From assembly GCA_011390345.1 (NCBI GenBank), contig JAABSP010000045.1, positions 1 to 42,342 on the forward strand: DNA of 42,342 nt. Direction: 5' to 3'. Source of the DNA: Desulfobacteraceae bacterium (GTDB lineage Bacteria > Desulfobacterota > Desulfobacteria > Desulfobacterales > JAABSP01). A program made the translations under genes and the position numbers. The notes under the pieces are model-generated. The model saw only the letters and a list, made by a program, of their open reading frames with translations. It was not told where the DNA came from and made no database searches. Positions within the stretch are counted from its first letter, which is position 1, and every line of letters starts with the position of its first letter. Of the stretch, positions 14,923 through 24,144 are shown one piece after another.

Positions 14923-16200
14923 CTACTCTGCATTCCGGCTTTTGGGCAGGGCCAGATTGAGAAATACACCCATGATTCCGGCAAGGCCGATCCCCTGAAC
15001 GGCAAACTCCCCGGCTGAAAAGGTCATCCCTCCGACACCGAAGACGATGATGAGCCCCACGATGGACATGTTTCTCGGCTCGGTGAGATCCTCCCCGGCC
15101 CGGACAAGGGTGTTGAGGCCCACCACCATGATCGCGCCGAAGAGCAGCAGCATGATGCCGCCCATCACCGGTGTGGGAATGGTCTGCAGCAGCGCGCCCA
15201 TCTTGCCCACAAAGGCCAGGGCCACGGCAAAGATCGCGGCCCAGGTCATAATGGCCGGATTGAAGATCTTGATCAGGGCCACCGCACCCGTCACCTCGGA
15301 GTAGGTGGTATTGGGCGGGCCGCCGAGAAAAGAGGCCACAGATGTCGCGATGCCGTCCCCCATCATGGTCCGATGCACCCCCGGATCTTTCAGATAATTC
15401 TTTCCGGTGATGGAGCTGATGGCCATAACATCTCCGAAATGCTCGATGGCCGGCGCAATAGCCACCGGCACGATGTAGAGGATCGCGTGCCAGTTCCACT
15501 CCGGATAGACGAAATTCGGCATGGCGATCCAGGGGGCATCTCCGACAGGAGAGAAATCGACAAAGCCCAAGGGGAAGCTGATGAGATAGCCGACGATGAT
15601 GCCGCAGAAGATCGGGATCAAACGCAGCATGCCTTTGCCTAGCAGCGAGACCAGGATGGTTGTCCCCAGGGAGAGCATGGATACCAGCAGTGCCGGCCCT
15701 TCGGAAAAGAGAACCCCTCCGCCGTCTCCGGTCCTGCCCATGGCCATATTGACCGCGACCGGAGCCAGAACCAGGCCGATGACCATGATCACAGGGCCTG
15801 TCACCAGAGGGGGAAGAATCCGGTTGATCATCTCCACACCCTTCCATCGGATCAGGAGGCTCAACAGGATATAGAGAAAGCCTGCGGCCATTAAGCCGCA
15901 GAGGGTGGAGGGGATGCCCCAGGTCTGCACCCCGTAGATGATGGGCGCGATAAAGGCAAAGGAGGAGGCCAGGAAAATCGGGATCATCCCCTTGGTGATG
16001 AACTGGAAGATCAGTGTGCCGATCCCGGCCGTAAAGAGCGCCACATTGGGATCGAGGCCGGTCAGCAGCGGCACCAGCACCAGCGCGCCAAAGGCCACGA
16101 AGAGCATCTGCCCGCCGAGCATGGCATCTTTCATTCGAAACCGGTATTCGGTATCGACGACCGGGGAGGGGGCGGAATCGGTTCGGGTTTCGTCTGCCAT
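14923..16200 (-). CDS. uraA: Uracil permease (NCS2 family)
   Basis: A 425-residue NCS2 nucleobase transporter, near-identical in length to E. coli UraA (429). The chain is hydrophobic throughout, fitting the 14-segment 7+7 fold. Family signatures include [18 protein letters not shown] (with the substrate-contacting Glu and His of TM8) and [18 protein letters not shown] (TM10 region). The ribosome site GGAGGG is close before the ATG. It is nine bases downstream of upp, so import (proton symport) and conversion of uracil to UMP are encoded together. Transcription probably ends at the hairpin at 14821. Confidence 0.93.
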   Translation of the reverse strand: MADETRTDSAPSPVVDTEYRFRMKDAMLGGQMLFVAFGALVLVPLLTGLDPNVALFTAGIGTLIFQFITKGMIPIFLASSFAFIAPIIYGVQTWGIPSTLCGLMAAGFLYILLSLLIRWKGVEMINRILPPLVTGPVIMVIGLVLAPVAVNMAMGRTGDGGGVLFSEGPALLVSMLSLGTTILVSLLGKGMLRLIPIFCGIIVGYLISFPLGFVDFSPVGDAPWIAMPNFVYPEWNWHAILYIVPVAIAPAIEHFGDVMAISSITGKNYLKDPGVHRTMMGDGIATSVASFLGGPPNTTYSEVTGAVALIKIFNPAIMTWAAIFAVALAFVGKMGALLQTIPTPVMGGIMLLLFGAIMVVGLNTLVRAGEDLTEPRNMSIVGLIIVFGVGGMTFSAGEFAVQGIGLAGIMGVFLNLALPKSRNAE

Positions 16201-16209
16201 GATCCCTCC

Positions 16210-16836
16210 TTATTTGGTTCCGAAGATCTTGTCTCCGGCATCCCCGAGGCCCGGAAGGATATAGCCGATATCATTGAGCCGCTCATCGACCGCGGCCACA
16301 TAGACATCCACATCCGGGTGAGCCTCTTCCAGACGCTTGATGCCCTCGGGCGCGGCCACCACAAAGATCCCCTTGATCTGCCTGCACCCGGCCTCCTTGA
16401 GCAGGTCGATGGTGGCGACCAGAGTTCCGCCGGTGGCCAGCATCGGGTCCAGAATCAGCGCGATCCGCTCCTCCATGTTGCTGGTCATCTTCACATAGTA
16501 GCGCACCGGCTCCAGGGTCTCCTCATTCCGATAGAACCCCACCACGCTGACCCGCGCGGAAGGGACCATGTCGAGGACCCCCTCCATCATGCCGAGCCCG
16601 GCCCGCAAAATCGGAACCACCGTGATCTTCTTCCCCTTGATCCGATCCACCGAAACCGGGCCCGCCCAACCTTCGATGGTCCGCTTCTCTGTGGCCAGAT
16701 CCTTGGTGGCTTCATAGGTGAGCAGCCGGCCCACCTCCGAGGCGAGTTCCCGAAAATCTTTTGTCGAAATCTGCTTTTTGCGCATGAGGCCGAGCTTGTG
16801 TCTGATCAGGGGGTGGGAAACGACATGTACGGGCAC
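16210..16836 (-). CDS. upp: Uracil phosphoribosyltransferase
   Basis: A 208-residue enzyme, the normal family size, making UMP from uracil and PRPP. The PRPP-binding loop is [13 protein letters not shown]; the uracil-specific end is [26 protein letters not shown], and [19 protein letters not shown] is the conserved early segment. The start is a GTG at 16836 (opening [18 protein letters not shown]) with AAGGAG eight bases upstream; no ATG fits the family N-terminus. First gene of the upp-uraA pair. Confidence 0.95.
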   Translation of the reverse strand: MPVHVVSHPLIRHKLGLMRKKQISTKDFRELASEVGRLLTYEATKDLATEKRTIEGWAGPVSVDRIKGKKITVVPILRAGLGMMEGVLDMVPSARVSVVGFYRNEETLEPVRYYVKMTSNMEERIALILDPMLATGGTLVATIDLLKEAGCRQIKGIFVVAAPEGIKRLEEAHPDVDVYVAAVDERLNDIGYILPGLGDAGDKIFGTK

Positions 16837-16909
16837 GGGGGATTCTCCTTTTTGAAATCCTTATCAAGAACGCTCAAGAAAAAAATATATGAGATGACGA
16901 TTTTACGGC

Positions 16910-17233
16910 TCAAAAACTTCCCAGTGGACGTTTAAAGGTGAATTGGGCCGGTTTGATCACCATCTGATCATACGCGGCCATGGTGTTGCCCCCGGTAGCG
17001 GCAAAGGGAACGGAAACGATGAAAAACGCGGATCCCAGAACCGTTGCAATGATCCCGAACGGGCGGATGAGGACCAGGTCAAAGGCCATTGCCCCCGCGC
17101 TGCGGTTCTCCTCTTTGGGAATATCCTCCTCTTTTTCAATGGCGCCGGCCAGCGGAACCGCGACCAGGCCGAAAATCAGTGTCAGCACCAGCAAGCACCT
17201 TACGCTTCTGCTCATCTGTATGATCCCGCGCAT
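16910..17233 (-). CDS. Small membrane/exported protein, unknown function
   Basis: A 107-residue protein with AAGGAGGGG just before its ATG. Residues 1-31 form a signal peptide (VRCLLVLTLIFGLVAVPLAGA), and a second hydrophobic segment lies at about 50-80 (DLVLIRPFGIIATVLGSAFFIVSVPFAATGG). The remainder, with AAYDQMVIKPAQFTFKRPLG, resembles a recurring small hypothetical family of Gram-negative bacteria, where the loop with RPFG and the end with FKRPLG are the constant parts. No function is known to me. It lies upstream of upp in the same orientation, 73 bases away, and diverges from priA across about 100 bases. Confidence 0.72.
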   Translation of the reverse strand: MRGIIQMSRSVRCLLVLTLIFGLVAVPLAGAIEKEEDIPKEENRSAGAMAFDLVLIRPFGIIATVLGSAFFIVSVPFAATGGNTMAAYDQMVIKPAQFTFKRPLGSF

Positions 17234-17331
17234 AACCCCTCCTTCATCGGTGGAACGGTTTTTTCAAAAAAGACCTGAAAAATCGGCAGCTCCGAGTTGA
17301 CAGGCGATGGTACTTCCAATTAAGTAAAGGA

Positions 17332-19809
17332 ATGGCAGTTGATGTGTCAAGGAAAAAGATCCCTATCGCGCCCCCAGGACCTACCTGTATTGAAGTTGCA
17401 GTACCGGTTCCCGCGCAGAAGAGCTTTACCTATTCGGTTCCCGAACCCCTGACCCTGCAGGCCCGGATCGGAAAACGGGTGCTGGTCCCTTTTGGCCGGC
17501 GCCGGCTGACCGGCTATATTCTGGGGCTCGGTGCGGAACCGGGCCGTTACACCATCAAGGCGATTCTCGACATCCTCGATGACACCCCCCTCTTTCCGGA
17601 GGAGATGGTCCCCTTTTTCAGGTGGATGGCCGATTACTATCTCTATCCCATCGGGCTGGTGATCCGGTGCGCACTGCCCGGGGGAATCCACCAGAAGGAA
17701 ATCCGAACCATCGAAATCACCCCGGCCGGAGAGGCGGCCCTCTCCGGAGAAGGGCGCCTCTCCCCGGTTCAGAAGGAGATTCTAAGGGCCATCAACCCTG
17801 TCTGTTCTCTCAAGGATCTTCGAAAAAATCTGGGAAAAAGCGTTCCCATGGCCGCGATCCGGACCCTTGAATCGGCCGGATGGGCACAGGAGCGGCGGGA
17901 GATGGCAAAGGAGCGTACTCGCCCTCTGACCGAGCGGATGGCCCACATCCGGAGCGAAAATCTCCCGGCAGAGGGGCTTTCAAAAATCAAACGGAATATC
18001 ATCGATCATCTCGATGCCCAAGGCCCTCTTTCGATCCGGTCATTGAAGGCAGAATTTCCCACAGCGCCTAATCATATCCGGGATCTTGAAAAGAGGGGCT
18101 ATGTAAAGATCGTCCAGGAACGGATCTTCCGGGACCCCTTTGGCACGGCCGTGGCCCCCGATTCCCCCCTCCCCCCGACTCCGGATCAGGAAGCTGCCCT
18201 GAAAACCCTCATTCCGGCCGCGGAAAATGGGTTTATGACATTTCTGATGACGGGCGTCACCGGCAGCGGCAAGACCGAAGTCTATATGCAACTGGCCCAT
18301 GCGGTGATCCGGAAGGGGAAAAAGGTGCTGGTGCTGGTTCCCGAGATCGCGCTCATCTCCCAGATGGCCGGCCGGTTCCGGGCCCGCTTCAGAGATCGGG
18401 TGGCGGTTCTGCACAGCGGACTGAGCGGGGGGGAGCGGCTGGACCAGTGGACCCGCATCCTCCAGGGGAGTGCAGATATCGGGATCGGAGCCCGATCGGC
18501 CCTTTTCGCCCCGTTTACAGATCCCGGTCTCATCATCGTGGATGAGGAGCATGATCCCTCCTACAAGCAGGAGAGCGATCTCCTCTACCATGCCCGGGAC
18601 ATGGCCGTGGTCCGGGCAAAGCTTGCAGGATGCATGGTTCTTCTGGGATCGGCCACCCCGTCGGTGGAATCGTATGCCAATGCGGCCCGGGGCCGATACA
18701 TTGAAATCGCCCTCCCCCGCAGGATCGAATCCCGCCCCCTGCCGGAGATCACGGTTCTGGATCTGAAGAAGAACAAGGGGCAGATCGGCCCTCACCGGCT
18801 CATAACCCCCCGGCTTCAGCAGGCCATGAAAGAGACCCTGGACCGGGGGCAGCAGGCGCTTCTCTTTCTCAACCGCAGGGGATATGCCACCTTCCCGGTC
18901 TGCGCATCCTGCGGCCAGTCCATCATCTGCGGCAACTGCGACATCACCCTCACCTATCATCAGCAGGAGAAGATCTACCGGTGCCATTACTGCGGATCGG
19001 GACGCCCCCTCAATACCCCCTGCACCATCTGCGGCTCTTCGAGCGTGAAACTCTTGGGCTTTGGAACCGAAAAGGTAGAGGAGGCAGTCGGCAAACTCTT
19101 CCCGGAGGCCAGAACCGCGAGGATGGATCGGGACACCACCCGGCGCAAGGGCGCGCTTCTGGGAATGCTCAAAGAGCTTCAGGAACGGAAAATCGACGTG
19201 CTGGTAGGAACCCAGATGGTGGCCAAGGGCCATGATTTCCCCGGCATCACCCTGGTGGGGATCATCTGCGCGGATCTCTCCCTGAGCTTTCCCGACTTCC
19301 GGGCCGGGGAGCGGACATTTCAGACCCTTGCACAGGTGGCCGGCAGGGCCGGCAGGGGGGAATTTCCGGGGCAGGTGATCCTTCAGACCTGGCTGCCGGA
19401 CCATTTCAGCATTATCACGGCAAAGCAGCAGGATTTCAGGGCATTCTACCATCGGGAGATCGTCTCCCGGGGAGAACTCGGCTATCCCCCCTTTTCCCGC
19501 CTGGCCCAGATCAAGGTCAAAAGCGCCGATCGAAACCGGGCCCAGCAGACGGCCCAAGGGCTCGGGGATCTGCTGCGGGGGTTGCAAAAGCAGGAGAAAT
19601 TTTCTATGGTTCCAATAGTGGTTCTGGGCCCGGTAGAGGCATCGATCCCCCGGATTTCCGGAGATTACCGCTGGCATCTTCTCCTGAAATCTCCGGAGAG
19701 CAGAGCCCTGCGCGGACTGATCGAAGATGCCCGGACCCAAACGCCGAAACTTTTCAACACACCCAAGGTAAAGGTTGTCATCGATGTCGATCCTGTTTTC
19801 ATGTACTGA
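17332..19809 (+). CDS. priA: Primosomal protein N' (PriA helicase)
   Basis: An 825-residue PriA. The N-terminal 3'-DNA-end-binding domain starts at IEVAVPVPAQKSFTYSVPE. Walker A is GVTGSGKT (308-315), Walker B DEEHD (404-408). Eight Cys (524, 527, 533, 536, 551, 554, 564, 567) form the two zinc sites. The GTQMVAKGHDFP and GRAGR motifs follow. It is longer than E. coli PriA (732), apparently because the region before the helicase holds two winged-helix-like segments (about 143-190 and 217-265). Role: restart of stalled replication forks. The start is uncertain: AAAGGA touches the ATG at 17332, so the GTG at 17344 may be used; either adds residues before the conserved N-terminus. A TTGACA at 17297 is a possible -35. 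It overlaps the channel gene by 26 bases. Confidence 0.95.
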   Translation: MAVDVSRKKIPIAPPGPTCIEVAVPVPAQKSFTYSVPEPLTLQARIGKRVLVPFGRRRLTGYILGLGAEPGRYTIKAILDILDDTPLFPEEMVPFFRWMADYYLYPIGLVIRCALPGGIHQKEIRTIEITPAGEAALSGEGRLSPVQKEILRAINPVCSLKDLRKNLGKSVPMAAIRTLESAGWAQERREMAKERTRPLTERMAHIRSENLPAEGLSKIKRNIIDHLDAQGPLSIRSLKAEFPTAPNHIRDLEKRGYVKIVQERIFRDPFGTAVAPDSPLPPTPDQEAALKTLIPAAENGFMTFLMTGVTGSGKTEVYMQLAHAVIRKGKKVLVLVPEIALISQMAGRFRARFRDRVAVLHSGLSGGERLDQWTRILQGSADIGIGARSALFAPFTDPGLIIVDEEHDPSYKQESDLLYHARDMAVVRAKLAGCMVLLGSATPSVESYANAARGRYIEIALPRRIESRPLPEITVLDLKKNKGQIGPHRLITPRLQQAMKETLDRGQQALLFLNRRGYATFPVCASCGQSIICGNCDITLTYHQQEKIYRCHYCGSGRPLNTPCTICGSSSVKLLGFGTEKVEEAVGKLFPEARTARMDRDTTRRKGALLGMLKELQERKIDVLVGTQMVAKGHDFPGITLVGIICADLSLSFPDFRAGERTFQTLAQVAGRAGRGEFPGQVILQTWLPDHFSIITAKQQDFRAFYHREIVSRGELGYPPFSRLAQIKVKSADRNRAQQTAQGLGDLLRGLQKQEKFSMVPIVVLGPVEASIPRISGDYRWHLLLKSPESRALRGLIEDARTQTPKLFNTPKVKVVIDVDPVFMY

Positions 19810-22426
19810 GCATCCGAAGTTCTGCGGCCCTTTTTTTCGGCTGAAATCCATTCTTCTCCTCCTGATTCTCATGAGCATGCTGCTCTTTGCAGGGATCGGA
19901 CCGCCCCCTCTGAATGCCCAGGAAGAAGATCCGGTAAGCGCAGAAGCCGCCCCCCCACCGGTCCCGGCCGAGGCTATCCTGGAAAATACCGAGTTCGAGC
20001 ACATCAACCGCACCCTGGAGATGACCATTGCTACGGAAAAGGAGAGCATTGCAAAGCTTACGGCGGAGCTTTCAAGGATTGAGCAATGGGAAAAGACCAT
20101 CGCCAGTGATATCAATGCCTTCAACATGAAACTCTCCTCCTACGGAAACCTGCTGATCTCCCCGGATGCTCAGGCCGGAGACATCGAAAAAGCCTGGGCC
20201 GGTCATAAGGCTGCACTGGATCGGATGACGGTCCAGCTCGAGGAGAGCCGGGCCGCTTCTGCCGCCATCAGCCAGATGCTGGCCCAGGCCAATGAACAGT
20301 ATGACCTGAACCAGAAGCGGCTCCAGGAGATCAACACCGAAAGCGAAAGCGCAGTTGAAACCCAGAAGATGGTGGAGCGGCTTCAGGACTCTTTGAGGAT
20401 CATCTCTCAAAAGATCACCCTGCTGGAGTCGATCGATGGGATCTACAGCAAGCATACCAAAAGCCTGCAGGAGACCCGGGAGGCCTTTGTAAGCATAGCG
20501 CCGCGGTTTGAACAGCAGATTCAAATCCGAAAGAAAGAGGCTCTTTTCCAGCGAAAGTCCTCCCCTCTTCTTCTTCCGAAATGGATGGAACTCAAGAGCG
20601 CGTTCGGACTGCTGCTGCGACAGACAAAGGCGCTCTTCACGCAAACCTTCTGGGAGAATGAACTCCGGGCGATCTGGGGCGTAAGCCTCTATACGCTGAT
20701 ATCTGTAGGGATTCTACTGATCGCTCTTTTTATCCTGCTGCTTCGTCTCCACAGTTTCTTCCGTAGTTTGCCGGAGCGGCACGACCTGGAGAAACAATAT
20801 CCGTGGCGCTTTTTTGCACTAAAATTGATCCAGGGATCCCTGCTGCTGCTGGGGCCCATGCTCTTTCTGCTCTTCTATGCCCTGGTACGAAATCTCTACA
20901 CAACGGTTCCGCTTATCCGGACGATCATCTTTCTTCTGGGGGCCTGGCTTTTCACCCGATGGGGGGTGCAACTGCCAGGGCTTATCAGGCGTATCTTTGA
21001 GAAGGAATTTCCTGCAGAACTGGTACAGCCCATAAAAATATGCCTCTATGCCATTCGGATCTTTGCCTTTCTCTATCTGACCCTGGATTGGCTGCTGGGA
21101 AGCGGGGGGCTGATCCTCTTTCTGGTCCGGGCTCTCTTCGAGATCTTTCTGGGGACATGGATCATTTTCTACCGGAAACCGATCCAAAACCATTTCAGGC
21201 CGGCCCTTCTCTGGCTTGGGGACATCATCGTCTGGGGCGGCATCCTTCTGGAGATCGCGGGCTACGGCATTCTGGCCCTCTACTGGTACACCTCCTGGGG
21301 CTGGACCGGGGTGGTCTCCCTCTGGGGGCTGCTGCTCTTCAAGATCCTGAAGGAGTGGGATAAAAATCTGAAAAGCGCGTCCCAAGCCCCTGGTGAGGGT
21401 CAGAGCAAGCCGGTTGACCCGATACGGTGGCTGCTGATCCGGATCGGCTGGATCGTCTGGGCCGGCCTCTTTGTCATGGCGATCCTCTTTGCCTGGGGCG
21501 CAAGCCAGGGACTGGTGAAGGATTTCTTCGCCTTTCTGGACCGGCCCATCGGAATCGGAGATCTGGAACTGCGCCTGACCGGCCTTCTCTATGCGCTTCT
21601 GATCCTTCTTTTCATCCACGCCCTGATACTGCTCTGGCGCTTTACCTTTGTGGATCGAATGCTCGCGCACAGCGGCTTCGACCCGGGGCTGAAGAACTCC
21701 ATCACCGTCATCATCTCCTATCTTCTCTGGGGGCTGGGCATCCTTCTGGCTTTAAATGCGATCGGATTGAGCACCACCTCCCTTGCGGTCGCGTTCGGCG
21801 CAATCGGAATCGGACTAGGTTTCGGGCTCCAGAACATCTTCAGCAACTTCGTCAGCGGCATCATTCTGCTCTTTGAGCGGCCTATCCAGGTGGGGGATGC
21901 GGTGGAGATCAACGGGGTCTGGGGAGAGGTGAAGAAGATCAATGTCCGGGCCACGGTGGTGCAGACCTATGACAATGCCTCACTGATCATCCCCAACTCC
22001 GATTTCATCAGCAGTCAGGTCACCAACTGGAGTTTCAAGGATCTTCGGGTGCGCCGGATCATCAAGGTGGGGGTGGCTTACGGCTCTGATACGGAGCTGG
22101 TGCGCGACACCCTGCTGGAGGCGCTGGATGTCCATCCCAAGGTGCTGCGCTATCCCAGGCCCTATGTCCTCTTCACCGATTTCGGAGACAGCTCTTTGGA
22201 TTTTCAGCTCCGCTTCTGGACCGATATCGACAACTTCATCATGGTGGAGACTGCGCTCCGCTTCGAGATCGACCGGCTCTTCCGCCAGAAGGGGATTCAG
22301 ATCCCCTTTCCCCAGCGGGATATCCATCATCACTATCCGGAAAAGCCGGCCCAACCCGTTGATAAAGAGGAGAATGGGCCAGCGGATCCTGGGGAGAATC
22401 AGCAGGAGGATCTGGAGGAGAAATGA
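19784..22426 (+). CDS. Large MscS-family mechanosensitive channel (MscK/MscM-like)
   Basis: An 880-residue MscS-type protein. The chosen ATG lies inside the end of priA; a TTG nine bases earlier is the alternative. A hydrophobic signal (about 22-45) leads into a periplasmic coiled-coil region rich in Glu and Gln (about 60-270), followed by about ten membrane segments. The C-terminal pore helix and vestibule are clear: STTSLAVAFGAIGIGLGFGLQNIFSNFVSGIILLFERP, then VGDAVEINGVWGEVKKINVRATVVQTYDNASLIIPNSDFIS. Length and the periplasmic domain place it with MscK/YbiO/YjeP-type large channels. Role: release of solutes under hypo-osmotic stress. The acidic C-terminal tail is variable. Confidence 0.92.
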   Translation: MSILFSCTEHPKFCGPFFRLKSILLLLILMSMLLFAGIGPPPLNAQEEDPVSAEAAPPPVPAEAILENTEFEHINRTLEMTIATEKESIAKLTAELSRIEQWEKTIASDINAFNMKLSSYGNLLISPDAQAGDIEKAWAGHKAALDRMTVQLEESRAASAAISQMLAQANEQYDLNQKRLQEINTESESAVETQKMVERLQDSLRIISQKITLLESIDGIYSKHTKSLQETREAFVSIAPRFEQQIQIRKKEALFQRKSSPLLLPKWMELKSAFGLLLRQTKALFTQTFWENELRAIWGVSLYTLISVGILLIALFILLLRLHSFFRSLPERHDLEKQYPWRFFALKLIQGSLLLLGPMLFLLFYALVRNLYTTVPLIRTIIFLLGAWLFTRWGVQLPGLIRRIFEKEFPAELVQPIKICLYAIRIFAFLYLTLDWLLGSGGLILFLVRALFEIFLGTWIIFYRKPIQNHFRPALLWLGDIIVWGGILLEIAGYGILALYWYTSWGWTGVVSLWGLLLFKILKEWDKNLKSASQAPGEGQSKPVDPIRWLLIRIGWIVWAGLFVMAILFAWGASQGLVKDFFAFLDRPIGIGDLELRLTGLLYALLILLFIHALILLWRFTFVDRMLAHSGFDPGLKNSITVIISYLLWGLGILLALNAIGLSTTSLAVAFGAIGIGLGFGLQNIFSNFVSGIILLFERPIQVGDAVEINGVWGEVKKINVRATVVQTYDNASLIIPNSDFISSQVTNWSFKDLRVRRIIKVGVAYGSDTELVRDTLLEALDVHPKVLRYPRPYVLFTDFGDSSLDFQLRFWTDIDNFIMVETALRFEIDRLFRQKGIQIPFPQRDIHHHYPEKPAQPVDKEENGPADPGENQQEDLEEK

Positions 22427-22618
22427 GAAGCGCTTGTTGATGAATAGGGGTTTTGAACCGGAGAAATACAGCCTTGCACCCATTGCCTTTTACTCGGGTT
22501 TATCCCATGATGACAGTCACCTTGAATCTTTGAAACGGAAAATCTTTGAAACGAACCCTGTTTCGACCCTTTTCAATAACGGATCGGCAAAAGGGAACCA
22601 GGGTAAAGGAGGAGCGAT
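22427..22618. other. Intergenic stretch with a short direct repeat
   Basis: No gene is supported. The word ATCTTTGAAACG occurs twice (about 22530 and 22549), followed by GTTTCG on the same strand, which could pair with the second copy. It may hold the promoter of the DksA/BON gene; no strong -35/-10 pair was found. Confidence 0.4.
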
Positions 22619-23404
22619 ATGGCGGACCGGAAAACACGGGAACGGTTTCGGGAGCAACTGATCGAACGGCGCAAGGAGATCTTCCGCCGCAGAAGCGACA
22701 ATCTCGCGTCTTGGCAGAAGCTGAACGAGGCCGAAAACGAATTCGAAGAGCGGGCTCAGAAGGTCAACCTCTCCCAGGGGCTGGACCGGCTCGACTCCCG
22801 GGTGAAAGATGAGATCGAGGCCATTGACCGCGCGCTGGGAAAGATCGAGACCGGTGACTACGGCCTCTGTGAGGGGTGTGAGACCGACATCTCCGAAAAA
22901 CGGCTCGAAACCCTTCCCTTTACCCCTTTCTGCACAGAGTGCGCCAGCCGGCTGGAACGGGGGCTTCCCCTGCCGATCGCGGAGCGGGAGGATGTCGAGA
23001 CCCTGGACCTGCCCCAGGATTATATTGGCATGACCGACAGCGAACTCGAAGAAGCGGTCTATGACGCGATCGATCGGGACGGACGGGTGGAGACCGAGGA
23101 ACTCAACATCGAATGCGAAGAGGGCGTGGTCTATCTGGAGGGAAAGCTACCCTCGGACAACAAGCGGCAGATCCTGCTGGAGATCATCGAAGATGTCATG
23201 GGGCTCCCCGAGGTGGAAGACAGCATTCAGATCGACCCCCACCTCTGGCAGCGGCGGGAGACTGTCCGAAAAACCGATGAGGACAAGACCGATGAGGAGG
23301 AGATGATGGAGGGAGAGGATACCAATGACAACGTCTATGCCTCTGAGATCGATGGGGACCCGTTGAGCCCCCCGGATCAGATGATCCGGGGGCGGGAGGA
23401 GTGA
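22619..23404 (+). CDS. DksA/TraR-type zinc-finger protein fused to a BON domain
   Basis: A 261-residue protein with TAAAGGAGG before the ATG. Residues 1-80 form a long charged helical hairpin. The C4 zinc finger is CEGCETDISEKRLETLPFTPFCTEC (Cys 84, 87, 105, 108) preceded by IETGDYGLCEGC, the signature of DksA/TraR proteins. Residues about 137-205 (MTDSELEEAVYDAIDRDGR, then LNIECEEGVVYLEGKLPS, then VMGLPEVEDSIQ) fit a BON domain, normally found in periplasmic osmotic-shock proteins or attached to CBS proteins. The last 50 residues are acidic and disordered-looking. No signal peptide is present, so the BON is probably cytoplasmic. DksA relatives bind RNA polymerase; whether this one does is unknown. 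The combination is unusual. Confidence 0.85.
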   Translation: MADRKTRERFREQLIERRKEIFRRRSDNLASWQKLNEAENEFEERAQKVNLSQGLDRLDSRVKDEIEAIDRALGKIETGDYGLCEGCETDISEKRLETLPFTPFCTECASRLERGLPLPIAEREDVETLDLPQDYIGMTDSELEEAVYDAIDRDGRVETEELNIECEEGVVYLEGKLPSDNKRQILLEIIEDVMGLPEVEDSIQIDPHLWQRRETVRKTDEDKTDEEEMMEGEDTNDNVYASEIDGDPLSPPDQMIRGREE

Positions 23405-23405
23405 T

Positions 23406-23999
23406 TTACCGGCGGATCACCAGCTTCTGATCCGGATGGATCGGATCTCCGGGCTTGAGATTGTTGAGGCCGCGCAGCTCCTCCACGGTCAATCCATAGC
23501 GCCGGCTGATGGAATAGAGGGTGTCTCCGCCAGAGACCGTATGATAGGGAAGATCTCTCTTCTTTTCTGCCGGCCTTTTCACGGCAGGGGCTGCTTCCGA
23601 CGGCGGACGCAACAGGGTCTTTTTCCCGGGCGAAGCCGCTGCAGAAACCGGGGAATCGGTTTTTGCCCCTGCCTGAAGGATCTGCCGCTGCAGGTGATCC
23701 ATTTTTTTCTCCAGATCTGCCACTGTCCCCGGAAGATCTCCCGAACCGGCCCGGCTCTGCATCTCCAGATCGTTGATCCGGCTCTCCATGCGGCCCAGCT
23801 TCTCTTCGATCAGCGCCAGATCCTCGCTGACGCTCTCCATCCGGACCATCCGCTGTTCAAATGCCTCCAGCTTTCCCGCATCCACATCCCCCCCCCTGAA
23901 GAGGAAGACCACCAGCAGGATCACCAGGGCCAATATACCGGAACCGATAAGAATCACGGGCATCTGCGCATCGTTGAGCGACTGTCTCAATTTTTTCAT
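23406..23999 (-). CDS. LysM-domain protein with N-terminal membrane anchor and coiled coil
   Basis: A 197-residue protein starting after AGAAGGAA. One membrane anchor (about 14-36) leaves the rest outside the cytoplasmic membrane. A coiled coil (about 42-110, with repeated LEE/RMES heptads) is followed by a Pro/Ala-rich linker. A C-terminal LysM of about 45 residues reads YHTVSGGDTLYSISRRYGLTVEELRGLNNLKPGDPIHPDQKL. LysM binds the glycan of peptidoglycan, so the protein probably links the inner membrane to the cell wall. It converges on the DksA/BON gene with one base between the stops. Confidence 0.86.
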   Translation of the reverse strand: MKKLRQSLNDAQMPVILIGSGILALVILLVVFLFRGGDVDAGKLEAFEQRMVRMESVSEDLALIEEKLGRMESRINDLEMQSRAGSGDLPGTVADLEKKMDHLQRQILQAGAKTDSPVSAAASPGKKTLLRPPSEAAPAVKRPAEKKRDLPYHTVSGGDTLYSISRRYGLTVEELRGLNNLKPGDPIHPDQKLVIRR

Positions 24000-24144
24000 T
24001 TCCTTCTTTTGATTTCCGTGTTAAGGTTTAGCCTCTCTAAGAGTTCTTGGAGTTCTTGATTCTTCATACCATTTGTTTTATGGTGGTTTCAAGAACTTTT
24101 AAAGGAAAGATAATGTGAACCTCTTCTTTTCAACCTGAGACGCG

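Noticed and set aside
18040-20127. A 695-codon minus-strand frame antisense to priA and the channel gene
   Set aside because: Low-complexity, Gly/Arg-rich shadow of two well-identified genes.
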